A DNA stretch of 64,000 bases from CAVZLD01 sp963776055 (lineage in GTDB: Bacteria > Planctomycetota > Planctomycetia > Pirellulales > Pirellulaceae): positions 434,001-498,000 of the forward strand of contig CAVZLD010000011.1 of NCBI GenBank assembly GCA_963776055.1, in the 5' to 3' direction. The first letter of the stretch is position 1; every line of letters starts with the position of its first letter. This document shows positions 1 through 10,839 of this stretch, piece by piece. The notes under the pieces are model-generated. The model was not told where the DNA came from and did not search any database. It worked only from the letters and a program-made list of their open reading frames with translations. A program made the translations under genes and the position numbers.

Positions 1-1
1 C

Positions 2-391
2 ATCCGTGACACTGTCGTATGGGAAACGCAAGATGGAGCGAAAGCGATGTGGGCCAACATGGGCGAGGGCCTCGTCGATTGGCCGGCCTACGTGAATCGG
101 TTTCGCCAACTCTGCCCCCAGACTCCGTTCGTGCTGGAGATCATCTCATACAAGTGGGCCAGTGAACTACCGTACTTGAAACCCGAAATCTGGTCCCGTT
201 TTCCCAAGGCACGGGCGCACGAATTCGCCCGGTTCGTCGCGATGGCCAGACGAGGCAAGGAGTACACGCTGCCGCCGGGACGCCCGCAGGACGGCGCCAC
301 CGCGGAAGCCGAGCAGGCGCAGCAGAAATTCGACCTGGAGGAGAGCCTGCAATACTGCCGCACAACACTAGGCTTAGGAACGAAAGGGTAG
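2..391 (+). CDS. Sugar phosphate isomerase/epimerase, C-terminal part
   Basis: The reading frame is open from the first bases of the window, so the start lies upstream and only about 130 residues are visible. The segment has a VLEI motif on a predicted beta strand followed by aromatic-rich helices (residues near ISYKW), as at the end of xylose-isomerase-like TIM barrels. The family usually isomerises or epimerises sugars or inositols. The stop is 3 bases before a Gfo/Idh/MocA oxidoreductase, and this isomerase-dehydrogenase pairing is common in planctomycete sugar operons. Assignment rests on fold features and context; the substrate cannot be told. Confidence 0.6.
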   Translation: MRDTVVWETQDGAKAMWANMGEGLVDWPAYVNRFRQLCPQTPFVLEIISYKWASELPYLKPEIWSRFPKARAHEFARFVAMARRGKEYTLPPGRPQDGATAEAEQAQQKFDLEESLQYCRTTLGLGTKG

Positions 392-394
392 AGC

Positions 395-1696
395 ATGCAG
401 CGCCAACATTTGCATCGAAGAGCTTTCCTGCGGCAGAGCAGTAAAGCAGGTACCGCTTTGCTGGCCGCGCCATATTTTGTTCCGGCTACCGTACTCGGGG
501 GACAAAATGCGGTTGCCCCAAGTGAAAAAATCACCGTCGCGCTCATCGGAACGGGAAGCCACGGCACTCACTGGAACCTGCGGTTTTACCTGCAACAGCC
601 GGACGCCCAAATCGTGGCCGTCTGTGATGTCGATAGTAACCACTTGGCCGAGGCAAAAAAGAGAGTCGATGAAGAGTACGGCAACACCGATTGCGGCACA
701 ACCAAGGACTTTCGCGAGATCCTGGCGAGACCCGACATCGATGCCGTGATGATCTCGACGCCCGATCATTGGCATGTGCCGATGAGCGTAATGGCGATCA
801 AGGCCGGGAAGGACGTGCAATGCGAAAAGCCGACGCTGACGATCGACCAAGGAAAAATCCTCGTCCAGACGGTACGCGAACATGACAAGGTCTTTCAGAC
901 GAGCACGGAGGATCGAGCCGTACCGGTCTATCACCACATGGCCGAACTGGTTCGGAACGGTCGAATTGGCAGGCTGGAACGAATCGAGGTGATTCTACCC
1001 AAGCAGCCGTTACGGCCGGGTGATGCCACGCCGCAGCCCATCCCTCCCGAGTTGGATTTCGACATGTGGCTGGGACCCGCACCGGAGGCTCCCTACACTC
1101 CCGACGGAGTACATTACAACTTTCGCTGGGTGTGGGATTACTCCGGCGGCGTCATTTGCGATTGGGGAACGCATCTGTTCGACACCGCGCAATGGGCCAA
1201 TGACACGGAACGGAGCGGCCCGATGGAAGTGGAGGGAACCGGCACGCACTGGGAAGGGGGACTGTACAACACCGTCAAAGATTACGATGTCACGTATCGG
1301 TACGCCAACGGAGTGGTCATGACCTGCAAGCCCGGCGATCCGAGCATCAAGTTCGTGGGGACGGAAGGCTGGGTCGGCAATCGAGGTTGGCGGGGGAGAC
1401 TGGAGGCCAGCTCCGAGGAAATCCTCAACTCCGTGATCGGTGATGACGAGGTCCACCTGTACACGAACCCTGGCGGCGAACACCGTGATTTTTTGGATTG
1501 TGTCAAGAGCCGCAAGGATCCGTATTTTCCGGTAGATATCGGACACCGCGTGGCCACCATTTGCCATTTGGCCAACATCGCGATTCGACGGCGCAAGCTG
1601 CTGAAGTGGGACCCGGAAAAAGAACTCTTCCTGAATGATGATGACGCCAACGCGATGATGTCGCGTCCCATGCGCAAACCGTGGACACTCAGCTGA
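395..1696 (+). CDS. Tat-secreted Gfo/Idh/MocA family oxidoreductase
   Basis: This is a 433-residue NAD(P)-dependent sugar dehydrogenase of the Gfo/Idh/MocA family. The N-terminus carries a twin-arginine-type signal (RRAFLRQ, then an alanine-rich stretch, about residues 8-35), suggesting export with bound cofactor. A Rossmann segment follows (VALIGTGSHG near residue 48), then the family motif CEKPT near 145 and a STPDHWH segment just before it. The second half is the typical alpha/beta substrate domain (DWGTHLFDTAQW). It is probably co-transcribed with the isomerase fragment 3 bases upstream. The ATG is preceded by an AAGGGTAG ribosome-binding site. The reading frame is uninterrupted. Confidence 0.9.
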   Translation: MQRQHLHRRAFLRQSSKAGTALLAAPYFVPATVLGGQNAVAPSEKITVALIGTGSHGTHWNLRFYLQQPDAQIVAVCDVDSNHLAEAKKRVDEEYGNTDCGTTKDFREILARPDIDAVMISTPDHWHVPMSVMAIKAGKDVQCEKPTLTIDQGKILVQTVREHDKVFQTSTEDRAVPVYHHMAELVRNGRIGRLERIEVILPKQPLRPGDATPQPIPPELDFDMWLGPAPEAPYTPDGVHYNFRWVWDYSGGVICDWGTHLFDTAQWANDTERSGPMEVEGTGTHWEGGLYNTVKDYDVTYRYANGVVMTCKPGDPSIKFVGTEGWVGNRGWRGRLEASSEEILNSVIGDDEVHLYTNPGGEHRDFLDCVKSRKDPYFPVDIGHRVATICHLANIAIRRRKLLKWDPEKELFLNDDDANAMMSRPMRKPWTLS

Positions 1697-1758
1697 GAAG
1701 CAATCGCGCGAAGAAACAAGGCGGTTACACCGTTTGCCCTGCCGGGCCCGGCCACAAA

Positions 1759-3263
1759 TCATCCATCCGGTGATTCGACCGTGACCGCTTCGCTTCGCTC
1801 CCCGGCAACAAGCGTCAGCAGTTGCAGCAAAGCCGCTCGGATCTTCGGCTCCGCTTGCACCTCCAGACAGCTGCTGCGTGCCCGCCACGTGGTGTACCCC
1901 CCCAAAGGAAACTGGTCCGGGGGAGGAATGTATCCGAAGTAGCCGTTCGCCATCGAGATGTTCAAGGTGGGCTGCAACGGACTATCCCGCTTGATGGCCA
2001 AACCGGTCGTCCCGTAGGCTTCGTTCGGCATGGCGGTGATCGCCAGTTCTCCCAAGCGGATCGCTTGCAGCTTGAGATGCCGTTCCGCAGGAGATGCATC
2101 CAGAATCATCGTTTCGCGCGCATAGACTTCCTCCACCGACCGCGGTGGATCAAGGTCCTTGTCGCGAAGGAACTCACTCGCCGCCCGCACCTCCTCGCGA
2201 TTCGGCAGGCGCACTTGCAGCGTCAACATCCGTTCCGACATCACGATCGGGACCCAATCGAAATACGCAATGTTTTGATATGCCTCCCAGGCAGCTTGGG
2301 CGACATCCTCGCCAACGGTGTGCCGGTCGAATTTCCGTGGAGGATTGACAAAATCGCAACAGTTGGCGTCACCACTCGTGCCGTTTGACATGATGGCGAC
2401 GAAGGATGGCGGAGCCCCCTCTGTCGCGAGCAACTGCGCAATGCGCTGGCAGAAAACGCCAAAATAGTCGGCTGAAATCGCCGGTGCTCCGGCGTAATGG
2501 GTCGAGTAATTCCCCAGCACGGCCAGCGGTTGACCGCTGCGAGTTTGCACAGAAATCACCGAAACATCCGTGTCGACCGGCCCCGTCCGGTGCACTGCAT
2601 CCGGGTTTTGATATCCGGGGTTCATCTGCACCGATCGTCCTTCATGCCACTAAAGCGATTCGTTTTTGCGCGGCCCGGCTTCATCACGAAACGCCGACAG
2701 AACACATTCTTGGGATCCGTACCTACCGCCCAGCCAATGCGCGCGGGCGTCCGATGCCGGTATGCCTCGGTAATTCCCGCCGCGATCTTTCCCGGCAACC
2801 ACTTCGCATACTCTTCGTCCACACTGCTGCCCAGAACGCCCATGACCGACGGCGCCGAGTGACAGTGTGTTGCGGCGATGAGCATCCGATCGATCCGCAG
2901 TCCTGTGGCCTGATGTGTCAGCGCCTTTGCCTCATCAAGCAATTTCTGGGGAATTACGCAACTGTCGATCATGGCGATCGCGATCTGTTCCTGCCCGTCA
3001 TCCAGAACAAGGCAACGGGCATACAGCGGATCATGGACCTGCCTGCTTTGTGCCTCGGCGAATCCGCCATTCACAATCACCGGTAACTTCTGTGGGGTGA
3101 TCTCCATCGCCGAGGCGCCGGCGCGAAACATTTTTTGCGTCTCGGAGCCAATCGTCGGCGATTCCCGCAGGCATGTCAGCGCACAGACGGCCATCATCAG
3201 GCAACGGATCAGCCACCTGACGGCTGGCTCCCAATCGGACTCGCTACCGTAGCGTAAATGCAT
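1759..3263 (-). CDS. Neutral/alkaline ceramidase-like secreted hydrolase (frame break)
   Basis: The gene resembles the N-terminal domain of neutral/alkaline non-lysosomal ceramidases, zinc amidases used broadly in planctomycetes as secreted hydrolases of unknown substrate. A hydrophobic signal follows the ATG at 3263, and the metal-site region reads ATHCHSAPS. The frame stops near 2622, but homology continues in the next frame from about 2631 (residues VQMNPGYQNP). Reading CGGTGCAG as CGGGTGCAG restores one protein of about 500 residues, so a missing G in a three-G run is the simplest explanation. The start at 3263 is chosen over 3290 because a GAGGTCG site lies just upstream. The gene is divergent from the serine hydrolase. 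Confidence 0.8.
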
Positions 3264-3430
3264 CTTCGACCTCACCGATTTCGCACCCAACGGTCAGTAA
3301 GTTATCGACAGGTCCCATTATGCGCCGCAAAGAGCCCGCTTGAAGACGGATACTCGATGGCTCACCATATATCGTGGAGAGACTCGCGTGGGCTCCGCCT
3401 TCAGACCGTGCCTTTTCAGAAAGGTTGTCG

Positions 3431-4582
3431 ATGACATTCCGAAGTCGTGGTTGCTCACTCTTCATGCTGCTATGCGTCTCGATCAGCGCTGATGATCCTA
3501 CGTCGATTGGCGGAACGACGACGCCGGTCGACCAAGAGCACGGTGGTGTCGTTTGGCCCGTGCCGGATTGGCAACAAGTGAGCCCGAGTCAAGTCGGGCT
3601 GGATCCGGTACAACTCCGGGCGTCCCAAGCATATGCGTTGCGCGGAGGCGGGTCGGGCTATATCATTCGGGGCGGAAAACTCGTGCTTGCCTGGGGTGAC
3701 GCTCGCCAGAGATATGACCTCAAGTCAACGACCAAGTCATTCGGCTCCATTGCCTTAGGCGTGGCGATCGGTGATCAGAAGGTTCGTCTGATGGACAGGG
3801 CACGTCAGCATCATTCGACGCTTGGCGTTCCGCCACAAGAGAATGCACAGACCGGGTGGTTGTCCGAGATTTCCATTCTTCACCTTGCATCCCAGACGGC
3901 CGGATTTGAGAAACCCGGTGGCTACACGCGTTTACTATTTCGCCCCGGAAGCCAATGGGACTATAGCGATTCGGGGCCGAACTGGCTGGCCGAATGCATT
4001 ACGCTGGCCTACGGACGCGATTTGCAGGAATGGATGTTCGACCGCGTCTTCACGCCGATCGGGATCCAACGAGCGGATCTGGTTTGGCGGAAGAACGCCT
4101 ACCGTCCGGAGATGATCCGGCAGATTCCACGACGCGAGTTCGGTTCTGGCATCTCGGCGAATGTCGACGCGATGGCGCGGATCGGTTATCTGATGCTGCG
4201 GCGCGGACAATGGCAGGGGCGGCAGATTCTGCCTTCGGAATACGTCGATCTGGCGTGGCAAACGCCCCCGGGGCATGAACTGCTCCCGGTGCGCGATCCA
4301 CAAACGTATGGCGCCGCTGCGCGGCACTACGGATTATTGTGGTGGAACAACGCCGACGGAACGATTGCCGAGGTTCCGCGAGATGCGTATTGGTCGTGGG
4401 GCCTCTACGACAGCCTGATTCTCGTGCTGCCGTCCCTCGATATCGTGGCAGCCCGCGCCGGGAAGTCGTGGCCGAGAAGCGAGAACGGGGGACACTACGA
4501 TGTGCTCGCCCCGTTTCTTCAGTCGATCGTAGCATCGGTTGAAGCCGAGCCAAGCGATGCCCGGCCGCAGCCAACTCGTTGA
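3431..4582 (+). CDS. Serine hydrolase, beta-lactamase class C/DD-peptidase fold
   Basis: A 383-residue secreted member of the beta-lactamase (class C)/transpeptidase-like family. A signal peptide (SLFMLLCVSISADD) follows the chosen ATG. The catalytic SxxK tetrad appears as STTK near residue 100, and the second motif appears as YSDSGPN near 180. In planctomycetes such proteins are usually esterase-like hydrolases rather than resistance enzymes. A longer in-frame start at 3374 would place extra charged residues before the signal, so 3431 is preferred. The gene ends 55 bases before the next plus-strand start. Confidence 0.85.
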   Translation: MTFRSRGCSLFMLLCVSISADDPTSIGGTTTPVDQEHGGVVWPVPDWQQVSPSQVGLDPVQLRASQAYALRGGGSGYIIRGGKLVLAWGDARQRYDLKSTTKSFGSIALGVAIGDQKVRLMDRARQHHSTLGVPPQENAQTGWLSEISILHLASQTAGFEKPGGYTRLLFRPGSQWDYSDSGPNWLAECITLAYGRDLQEWMFDRVFTPIGIQRADLVWRKNAYRPEMIRQIPRREFGSGISANVDAMARIGYLMLRRGQWQGRQILPSEYVDLAWQTPPGHELLPVRDPQTYGAAARHYGLLWWNNADGTIAEVPRDAYWSWGLYDSLILVLPSLDIVAARAGKSWPRSENGGHYDVLAPFLQSIVASVEAEPSDARPQPTR

Positions 4583-4637
4583 CTATGCACCGACGACTAC
4601 CAGGTACCGTCCTTTCCCGCATCATGGGCACACTCAA

Positions 4638-7169
4638 ATGAAAAGCCTTCGTCACGTTGCTTTGCTTGTGTTGTTGGCTTTCCGCGTTGGCGCCGCGGAA
4701 CGATATTCCGGTGACGATGTTTCGCCGTCGGTGACCAACTTGTCCAATTTGTCTCCTCAACCGGCCGGCGCGGATGGGTTCTCCGGATCGACGACGGTCA
4801 CTTCGCGACCGACCGTGGACGAATTTGATTTTGGGGCGTTAATACGTGCTTTGGCGGCAACTTCCCGACGCATGCCGATGCCGAAAAAGTGGCCGCCCAT
4901 CTGGCAAGATGGGGAGTCAATGGCCTGCGAATTCACCATCACGACACAGCCAACGCTCCGCGCGGAATCTGGGGACCGGTTGTGAATGGCCAACGAACCC
5001 TTGATTCGGAACAGATCGATCGTCTGCACTATTTCCTGGATCAACTGCACCGTCACGGCATTTATGTGAACCTGAACCTCCACGTGGGACGGACTCTCCT
5101 CGAGGAGGAGGGCTTCGCGATGGAAGGCCTGCCGTATGCTGTCAGGTGCAGCAAGTATCTGTCGTATTTCGAACCGCGGATGCAAAATGCCTTCCGACGT
5201 TTCTGCCGCGAGTACCTGACACATCGAAATCCCTACCGGCAAATCCGCGGACGGACGATCCCGGCTTCGCGATGATCGAAATCACGAATGAGAATTCCTT
5301 CAGCAAAACGGGGCCAAGTCTGGCCGCGACCTTGCCGGATCCGTATCGAGCCGAGTTCCAGTCACAATGGAATCGCTGGCTGGCAGATCGTTACCCCAAT
5401 ACAGAACAACTGACAGCGGCCTGGGGCGGGAACAACGAACCACTGCAGAAGACGATCGTCGACTCGCTGACCTGGGATGAGTCTCGGGGGCCGTGGCGAT
5501 TGCGGCAAAGCGGTCAGTTCCCGGTGGTTCCTCGCTTTGGCCAAGCCGGTCCTACGGCGGACATGCCAGCCATGACATTGGAGGTTCGCGGAGAAGCACC
5601 GGCTGTGAGCGATCAGGAGCTTCAGCTCCCGAATCTCTCTTTGCAAGCAGGTCGGATCTACACGCTCTCTTTTTGGGCCAGGGCAGTAGCCCCGCGCAAC
5701 TGTACGTCGACGTCTCCCACCAGGGCTCACCAAACTGGAGCAGCGTGGGATTCCAACAGTCTCTGCAGCTCACACCCCAATGGCAGCAGGTACACCGCGT
5801 GTTTCGCGTTGCTCCCGATGTCGGGGAACAAGCCCGGATCTGTTTCAAGTTCGGTGGAGATCCCGTGGATTTTTCGCTGGCCGGCGTTTCGCTGCAACAA
5901 GGTGGAGAATGGCTCGTGCTCCCCGCCGGTCAGTCGCTGGAAGCGAAAACGATTGGCATCCCCACCGAAGGCTGGAGTGAAATCGCGATCGCGGATGCAA
6001 AACAGTTCATGATCGATACCGAAAAGTCATTCATTCGCGAGATGGTCACGTTCCTCAAGCAGGATCTGGGTGTGCGCATTCCGATTACGGCGTCTCAGAT
6101 CAATTACCACAACCCGGAGATCGTCGCGGAAACATGCGATTACGCCGACATTCACGCCTATTGGCAACATCCACGATTTCCTCGTCGCCCCTGGGATCCG
6201 GCGGACTGGATGATCGTCAATACGCCGATGGAGGCGATGCCCGACGGCGACGCACTGCTGAGCCGCGCTCCTGGCGGCTGGTCGATCGTCCCTTCACGCT
6301 GTCCGAATGGAATATCCCCGACCCGCATGATTACGCAGCCAGTGTCGTCCCCTTCGCCGCATTGATCGCCGCCCTACAGGACTGGGATGGCGTGTTCTTC
6401 TTTCAATATCACAGCAGCCAGGACAATTGGACGACCGATCAAGTGCAGCGATATTTCTCCTTCAATGGTCAACCGGCAAAACTGGCTTTGCTGACGGCGT
6501 GTGCGCACCTGTTTCGGCGTGCTGACGTCCCACCGTTGCAGCAGCAGCTGGCCAGCTCGGCCGACCACCTCCTCTCGCCCCAACAAGCATTCCACCAACG
6601 AATTGGCGTCGACGCGCAGTTGTCGACACAAACTCCCGTATCCGTCACCTCCTCGAAAAGGCTTTCTACTCCGGACAACCGCATCGTATGGGATGCGACC
6701 GACCCGCAACGCGCTATCGTGCGGGTTGACGTACCCGCACGCGCGCCGTGTGGGGGATGGTGGGTGGACGAGAGGTCCGACTGGGTAGTGTCCGCGTGAA
6801 GTTCGGTTCCCTGGACCGCGACTACGGCGTCTTGGTACTCACGAGCCTGGACGGAGAACCGCTGGAGAGCTCATCGCGACTGCTGCTGGCCGCTGTCGGT
6901 TCTGCCCAGAATCAAGGTATGCAGTGGAACGCCGATCGCACGTCCGTCGGAACGCAGTGGGGCCGGGGACCGGCGATGATCAACGGCGTGGCCGCGGAAC
7001 TCGAGCTGCCGTGGCCGGCGCCGTCCGCGCTCTCGACGGGCGTGGTCATCCCCAGGGTGAAGTGCCCGTCGATATTCGAAGCGGAGTAAGCCACTTCGCC
7101 ATCGGCCCCTCGCATCAGACCCTATGGTACGAAATCGAGAACCGTTCCCACCTTTCGGAGAACCGCTGA
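4638..7169 (+). CDS. Large secreted clan GH-A glycoside hydrolase-like protein (several frame breaks)
   Basis: A signal peptide (KSLRHVALLVLLAFRVGAAE) opens a protein of about 840 residues that resembles planctomycete cellulase-family (GH5/GH42-like) hydrolases. The core has GVNGLRIHHHD, then a candidate acid/base Glu in ITNENS (near 5280) and a candidate nucleophile Glu in TLSEWN (near 6302). Homology passes through several frames: breaks lie near 4790-4850, 5250, 5690, 6285, 6745 and 7060. No single frame spans it, so it is either a pseudogene or, more likely, hit by sequencing indels. The final TGA overlaps the ATG of the sulfatase (TGATG), which implies coupled translation and one operon. 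Substrate unknown. Confidence 0.65.
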
Positions 7170-8648
7170 TGCAGCCACAAGGAAAGCAAATGCCGGTGCC
7201 CGACTTTTCCCGCGTTCTGAGGCCGTTGGGCCGCGTCCTGTTCACCTTACTCGTGGGACTTCCCGCGTGGGACCGCGGCCGACCAGCCAAATATCCTCTT
7301 CCTGATCGCCGATGACCTGAATGGTGACTTGCATTGCTACGGCCATTCGCAAGTCCGGTCGCCCAACATCGATCGGTTGGCAGGGCACGGCGTCCGCTTC
7401 GAACGAGCCTACTGCCAATTTGCCGCTCTGCAGCCCCAGTCGTTCTTCGTTCTTGACCGGGCGGCGGCCGAACGCAACGCGAGTTTTGCGGAACCCTCGG
7501 GCCGGCCGCTTCTCCACCGACTACACCCCGACGCCCCATTTCCGCGAGTTCATCCCCGAGACGATTACGATGCCTCAGCTGTTTCGCCAACACGGATACG
7601 CGGTCGCTCGGGTTGGCAAGTTGTATCACTATGGGGTACCCGGTCAGATCGGCACCAGTGGACTGGACGACTCCGAATCCTGGGACTCCGTTGTCAACCC
7701 GGCAGGTCGTGACAAGGCGGAAGAGCACAAGGTGTTTACACTCGTCCCGGGCAGTTACGGAGGAACGCTCAGTTGGCTGGCGGCGGATGGCGCCGATGAG
7801 GAGCAGACGGACGGGCTCGTGGCAACCGCCGCGATCAGTTTGTTGGAAGACTACAAGGACCGTCCGTTCTTTCTCGCGGTCGGCAATTTTCGCCCCCACA
7901 CTCCCTATGTCGCACCCAAGAAGTATTTCGGCCTCTACCCGCTGGATACGATTTCTCTTCCCCCGCTCTCCGACGATGATCGGCAGCGGATCCCCGAAGC
8001 CGCTTATGCCAGCCAGAAAAAAGAGCAGGAAGCGATGACCGATGCGCTCCGACGCGAGGCGATTCAAGCGTACTGGGCGTCGATCACATTCATGGACGCG
8101 CAGATGGGTCGAGTACTGGATGCATAGACCGCCTCGGATTGCAGGAGAAAACGATCGTCGTCATCACCAGCGATCATGGTTATCACATGTACGAGCATGG
8201 ACTCTGGCAGAAGATGAGCCTCTTCGAGAATTCCGCGCGAATCCCTCTGATCGTGGCCGCCCCGGGAATGGCGGGGAACGGCCGTGTCACCGAATCACTG
8301 GCCGAACTCGTGGACCTGTATCCCACACTCGCCGAGTTGGCGGGGCTGCCGGTCCCCGATTACCTGGACGGTTGCAGTCTGGTCCCCGTTCTGCAAGATC
8401 CAACACGAACGGTCAAAGATGCGGCGTTCACGCAAGTCCGCCGCGGGCGCTACCACGGATTCAGCATTCGAACCGCCCGATGGCGCTACACCATGTGGGA
8501 TGGCGGAAAGCGAGGTGAACAGTTGTACGATCTACAGACCGACCCGCGGGAAACCGACAACCGGGCGGCGGATCCCGCTCTTACGGAGACGGTTGCGCAA
8601 CTCAAAGCGAGGTTGATCGACTACGCCGAGGATACCCCGGCGCCGTGA
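7169..8648 (+). CDS. Sulfatase, iduronate-2-sulfatase-like (frame breaks)
   Basis: A secreted type I sulfatase of about 490 residues. After a signal peptide comes the metal-site segment NILFLIADDLNGDLHCYGH, the formylglycine motif CSPSR (Cys codon at 7429), the RPHTPY segment and the C-terminal TSDHGYHMYEHGLW motif. Sulfatases of this type remove sulfate esters from polysaccharides such as algal glycans. The frame changes near 7270, 7425 (an extra C before the CSPSR codons) and 8125, while homology is continuous. It follows the glycosidase directly, suggesting joint breakdown of a sulfated glycan. Activation would need a formylglycine-generating enzyme; the SUMF1-like gene at 56.6 kb lacks the expected cysteines. 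Confidence 0.82.
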
Positions 8649-8794
8649 ACCGCTTTCGATGCACAAGAACCTGGGGCCGGATCCAAAGTCCTCTGCGAGC
8701 CCCCGGGGCAAGTCGGGCAGCGATCATTCGCACCAGAGGCGTGCGTCCATGAGAACCGGTTGCTGGTCAGAGATCGCTTCTATGGTAACACACG

Positions 8795-8828
8795 CCTCAC
8801 CGGCGCCGAAACGCGGTCGCCGGTGAGG
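8795..8828. terminator. Strong hairpin between convergent genes
   Basis: CCTCACCGGCG and CGCCGGTGAGG form a perfect 11-bp stem with a 12-base loop, and outer bases CACAC/GTGTG can extend it. It lies between the 3' ends of the sulfatase (plus) and the glutamate-synthase-like gene (minus), where a bidirectional terminator is expected. There is no long T tract on either side, so rho-independent activity is inferred rather than certain. Confidence 0.6.
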
Positions 8829-8853
8829 CCTTGGTGTGAGTAAGCCGAAACAC

Positions 8854-10530
8854 TCAACCGGCAAGAATCTTCCGGGCAGCCTCATCGCCCGCATCGGTGA
8901 TGAAGGGGATTTTCGTTTCGCGCTCCGTTTCGCGGTTTGCGGACGCGATATCCGTGCGCACGATTTCCGAGAGGGAGAACTTCCGCGCACCCGCCATCAA
9001 CTGTTGCAGCCCGGCGGCCAGCTTATCGCACAGGGTCCAGATCGCGATGGCCCCAAAGGGAATGTTCTTCATCTCATCTTTGCCGACTTTGTCCTGGACA
9101 TCGTAGTATCCGGCAAAGATCTCATCGGCAGAATGGCCAATCTCACGGACTGCGGAAGGAAGTTTGTCCCAATTGCCATGCACTTTGTCACTTCGCACGA
9201 GATGACCGTCGACAATCACCTCTCGCTCCTCGCCCTTCAGCACACCTTCCACATTCGATCCGACGAAGCCAGGAATCATCAGCGAACGCCCCATGCAGAT
9301 CAGCTTGGCATACGGTGCACCCAACGCCAGGGCTTTGAAAATGTGATCTTCGCGCGCCAAACCACCGGCAAACGCGAGATCGACAACAGGCTTCCCCTGA
9401 TCGGCGAGCAGTTGTGCATACTCGTAGGCCTTCGCATGTAGTAGAACGGAAGGCACGCCCCAGCAATCCATCATGTTCCAGGGGCTCATCCCGGTCCCGC
9501 CACCGGAACCGTCAATCGTCAGCAGATCCAGTTCTGCCTCACTGGCAAGTTTGATCGCCAGCGCCAGAGCTTCCATGCCATAGGATCCGGTCTTGAGCGT
9601 GACGCGTGAGTAACCCAACTCGCGAAGATGCTTGACGCTTTCCATGAAGTTTGCCTGCACAGCATCGGAGGAGTCCAGGTTGGTGTAACCAAGGCGACTG
9701 TGGCGGGCAAAAGCACGAATCGCATTGTGTTCGAACGCTTCCTTCACGCCGGGATGCGTCGGATCGGGATCAACGACGTAGCCTCGTTCCTTGAGAAACA
9801 TCGCGTAGTCGTAGGTCGTGACCTGGATCTCGCCTCCGATATCCTTTGCGCCCTGTCCCCATTTCAGTTCGATGACGACCTTGTCACCGTACTTATCCAC
9901 CACGTACTCAGCGACACCATTCCGCGTGTCCTCGACATTCAGCTGCACAATGACGGTCCCGTAGCCATCGTAATAGCGCAGGAAGGTATCCACGCGGCGA
10001 TCCAACTCGGGCGCCTTCTGAATGCGGCCGTTCGCCAAAACGGATTGCCGATCGACACCTACTACGTTCTCACCGACAACGATCGGGAAACCGACCAGCG
10101 CAGCCCCCGCGGCGAACGACTCCCAGTACTTGGCAGCGATAAAGGTCGAACCCAGGGCCCCGGTCATCAACGGGACGCGTGACTTCGTCTTGAACCGCGT
10201 GCCGAACTCCGTCTCGACGCTCACGTTGGGGAATACACAGTCATCGGGGCTGTTCGACAATCCGGCGGGAACGCCGTGCGCGCCGTAAAGAAAGCCTTGC
10301 ACGCGGAGCGCGTCATAATTGACGCCCACGTGGGTGGTGTTGGCACTGCCGGCGGTGATCGTCCCGAAATCACGGGGATAGAGCAGCCGCCGCCCCATCA
10401 TGCTTCCCAGCCAGGTTTCACACTTTCCCTTGCAGTCGGCGCGGCAGAGCGTACAGAGACCCGACTCCGCTGGATTGGCCCGATTGGCAGTCCCCAACGC
10501 GTCATTTTGCCGGCTCAGCTGAATCATCAT
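8854..10530 (-). CDS. Glutamate synthase-like FMN-binding protein (GltB2 type)
   Basis: A 558-residue protein of the FMN-binding glutamate synthase family, the central alpha/beta-barrel part without the amidotransferase domain. Residues 26-37 hold four cysteines (CTLCRADCKGKC), a possible Fe-S site before the barrel. The FMN-phosphate region appears as TIDGSGGGTGMSP and further on AGGLAREDHIFKALALGA. Such stand-alone proteins may transfer electrons or ammonia to 2-oxoglutarate, but the reaction here is inferred. The start at 10530 follows an AAGGACGGG site; the upstream ATG at 10572 lacks one. The gene is divergent from an NrpR-family regulator, which links it to nitrogen assimilation. Confidence 0.85.
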   Translation of the reverse strand: MMIQLSRQNDALGTANRANPAESGLCTLCRADCKGKCETWLGSMMGRRLLYPRDFGTITAGSANTTHVGVNYDALRVQGFLYGAHGVPAGLSNSPDDCVFPNVSVETEFGTRFKTKSRVPLMTGALGSTFIAAKYWESFAAGAALVGFPIVVGENVVGVDRQSVLANGRIQKAPELDRRVDTFLRYYDGYGTVIVQLNVEDTRNGVAEYVVDKYGDKVVIELKWGQGAKDIGGEIQVTTYDYAMFLKERGYVVDPDPTHPGVKEAFEHNAIRAFARHSRLGYTNLDSSDAVQANFMESVKHLRELGYSRVTLKTGSYGMEALALAIKLASEAELDLLTIDGSGGGTGMSPWNMMDCWGVPSVLLHAKAYEYAQLLADQGKPVVDLAFAGGLAREDHIFKALALGAPYAKLICMGRSLMIPGFVGSNVEGVLKGEEREVIVDGHLVRSDKVHGNWDKLPSAVREIGHSADEIFAGYYDVQDKVGKDEMKNIPFGAIAIWTLCDKLAAGLQQLMAGARKFSLSEIVRTDIASANRETERETKIPFITDAGDEAARKILAG

Positions 10531-10636
10531 CCCGTCCTTCCCAATGGTAATCCGATGTAATACAAACGGCATCCGAATGCCGCTAAACTCCCCTTATCGA
10601 CCAACGGTCGCCCCTGATCCAGCCCACAATATTAAC

Positions 10637-10653
10637 ATATTTCGCAGAAATAT
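10637..10653. promoter_or_regulatory. Perfect 17-bp palindrome, candidate NrpR operator
   Basis: The sequence ATATTTCGCAGAAATAT is a perfect inverted repeat with 7-bp arms and a 3-base centre. It lies in the AT-rich gap between the divergent glutamate-synthase-like and nrpR-like genes. Archaeal NrpR binds short dyads with a different sequence (GGAA-N6-TTCC), so this would be a different operator. Position and symmetry are seen; binding is inferred. Confidence 0.5.
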
Positions 10654-10839
10654 CCTGCATGCCTTTTATCGTGGTCATTTTCGGCGGGCAAATTGAACGG
10701 CAGTTATGCCGAAGTGAAAACTATTCTGGCAATTGGAGCGCTGTCCGAGGCGGAAAAATGCCGTAAGATGCCGGTCGGCGGCAATCTTCCGCTGGCGACT
10801 GCCGCGACGAACGGCCGGAGAGAGGGAGGAGCGCGGGCG

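Noticed and set aside
10693..10839. Upstream extension of the NrpR-like protein
   Set aside because: It lacks family similarity, while ATG 10840 has a strong GGGAGGA site.
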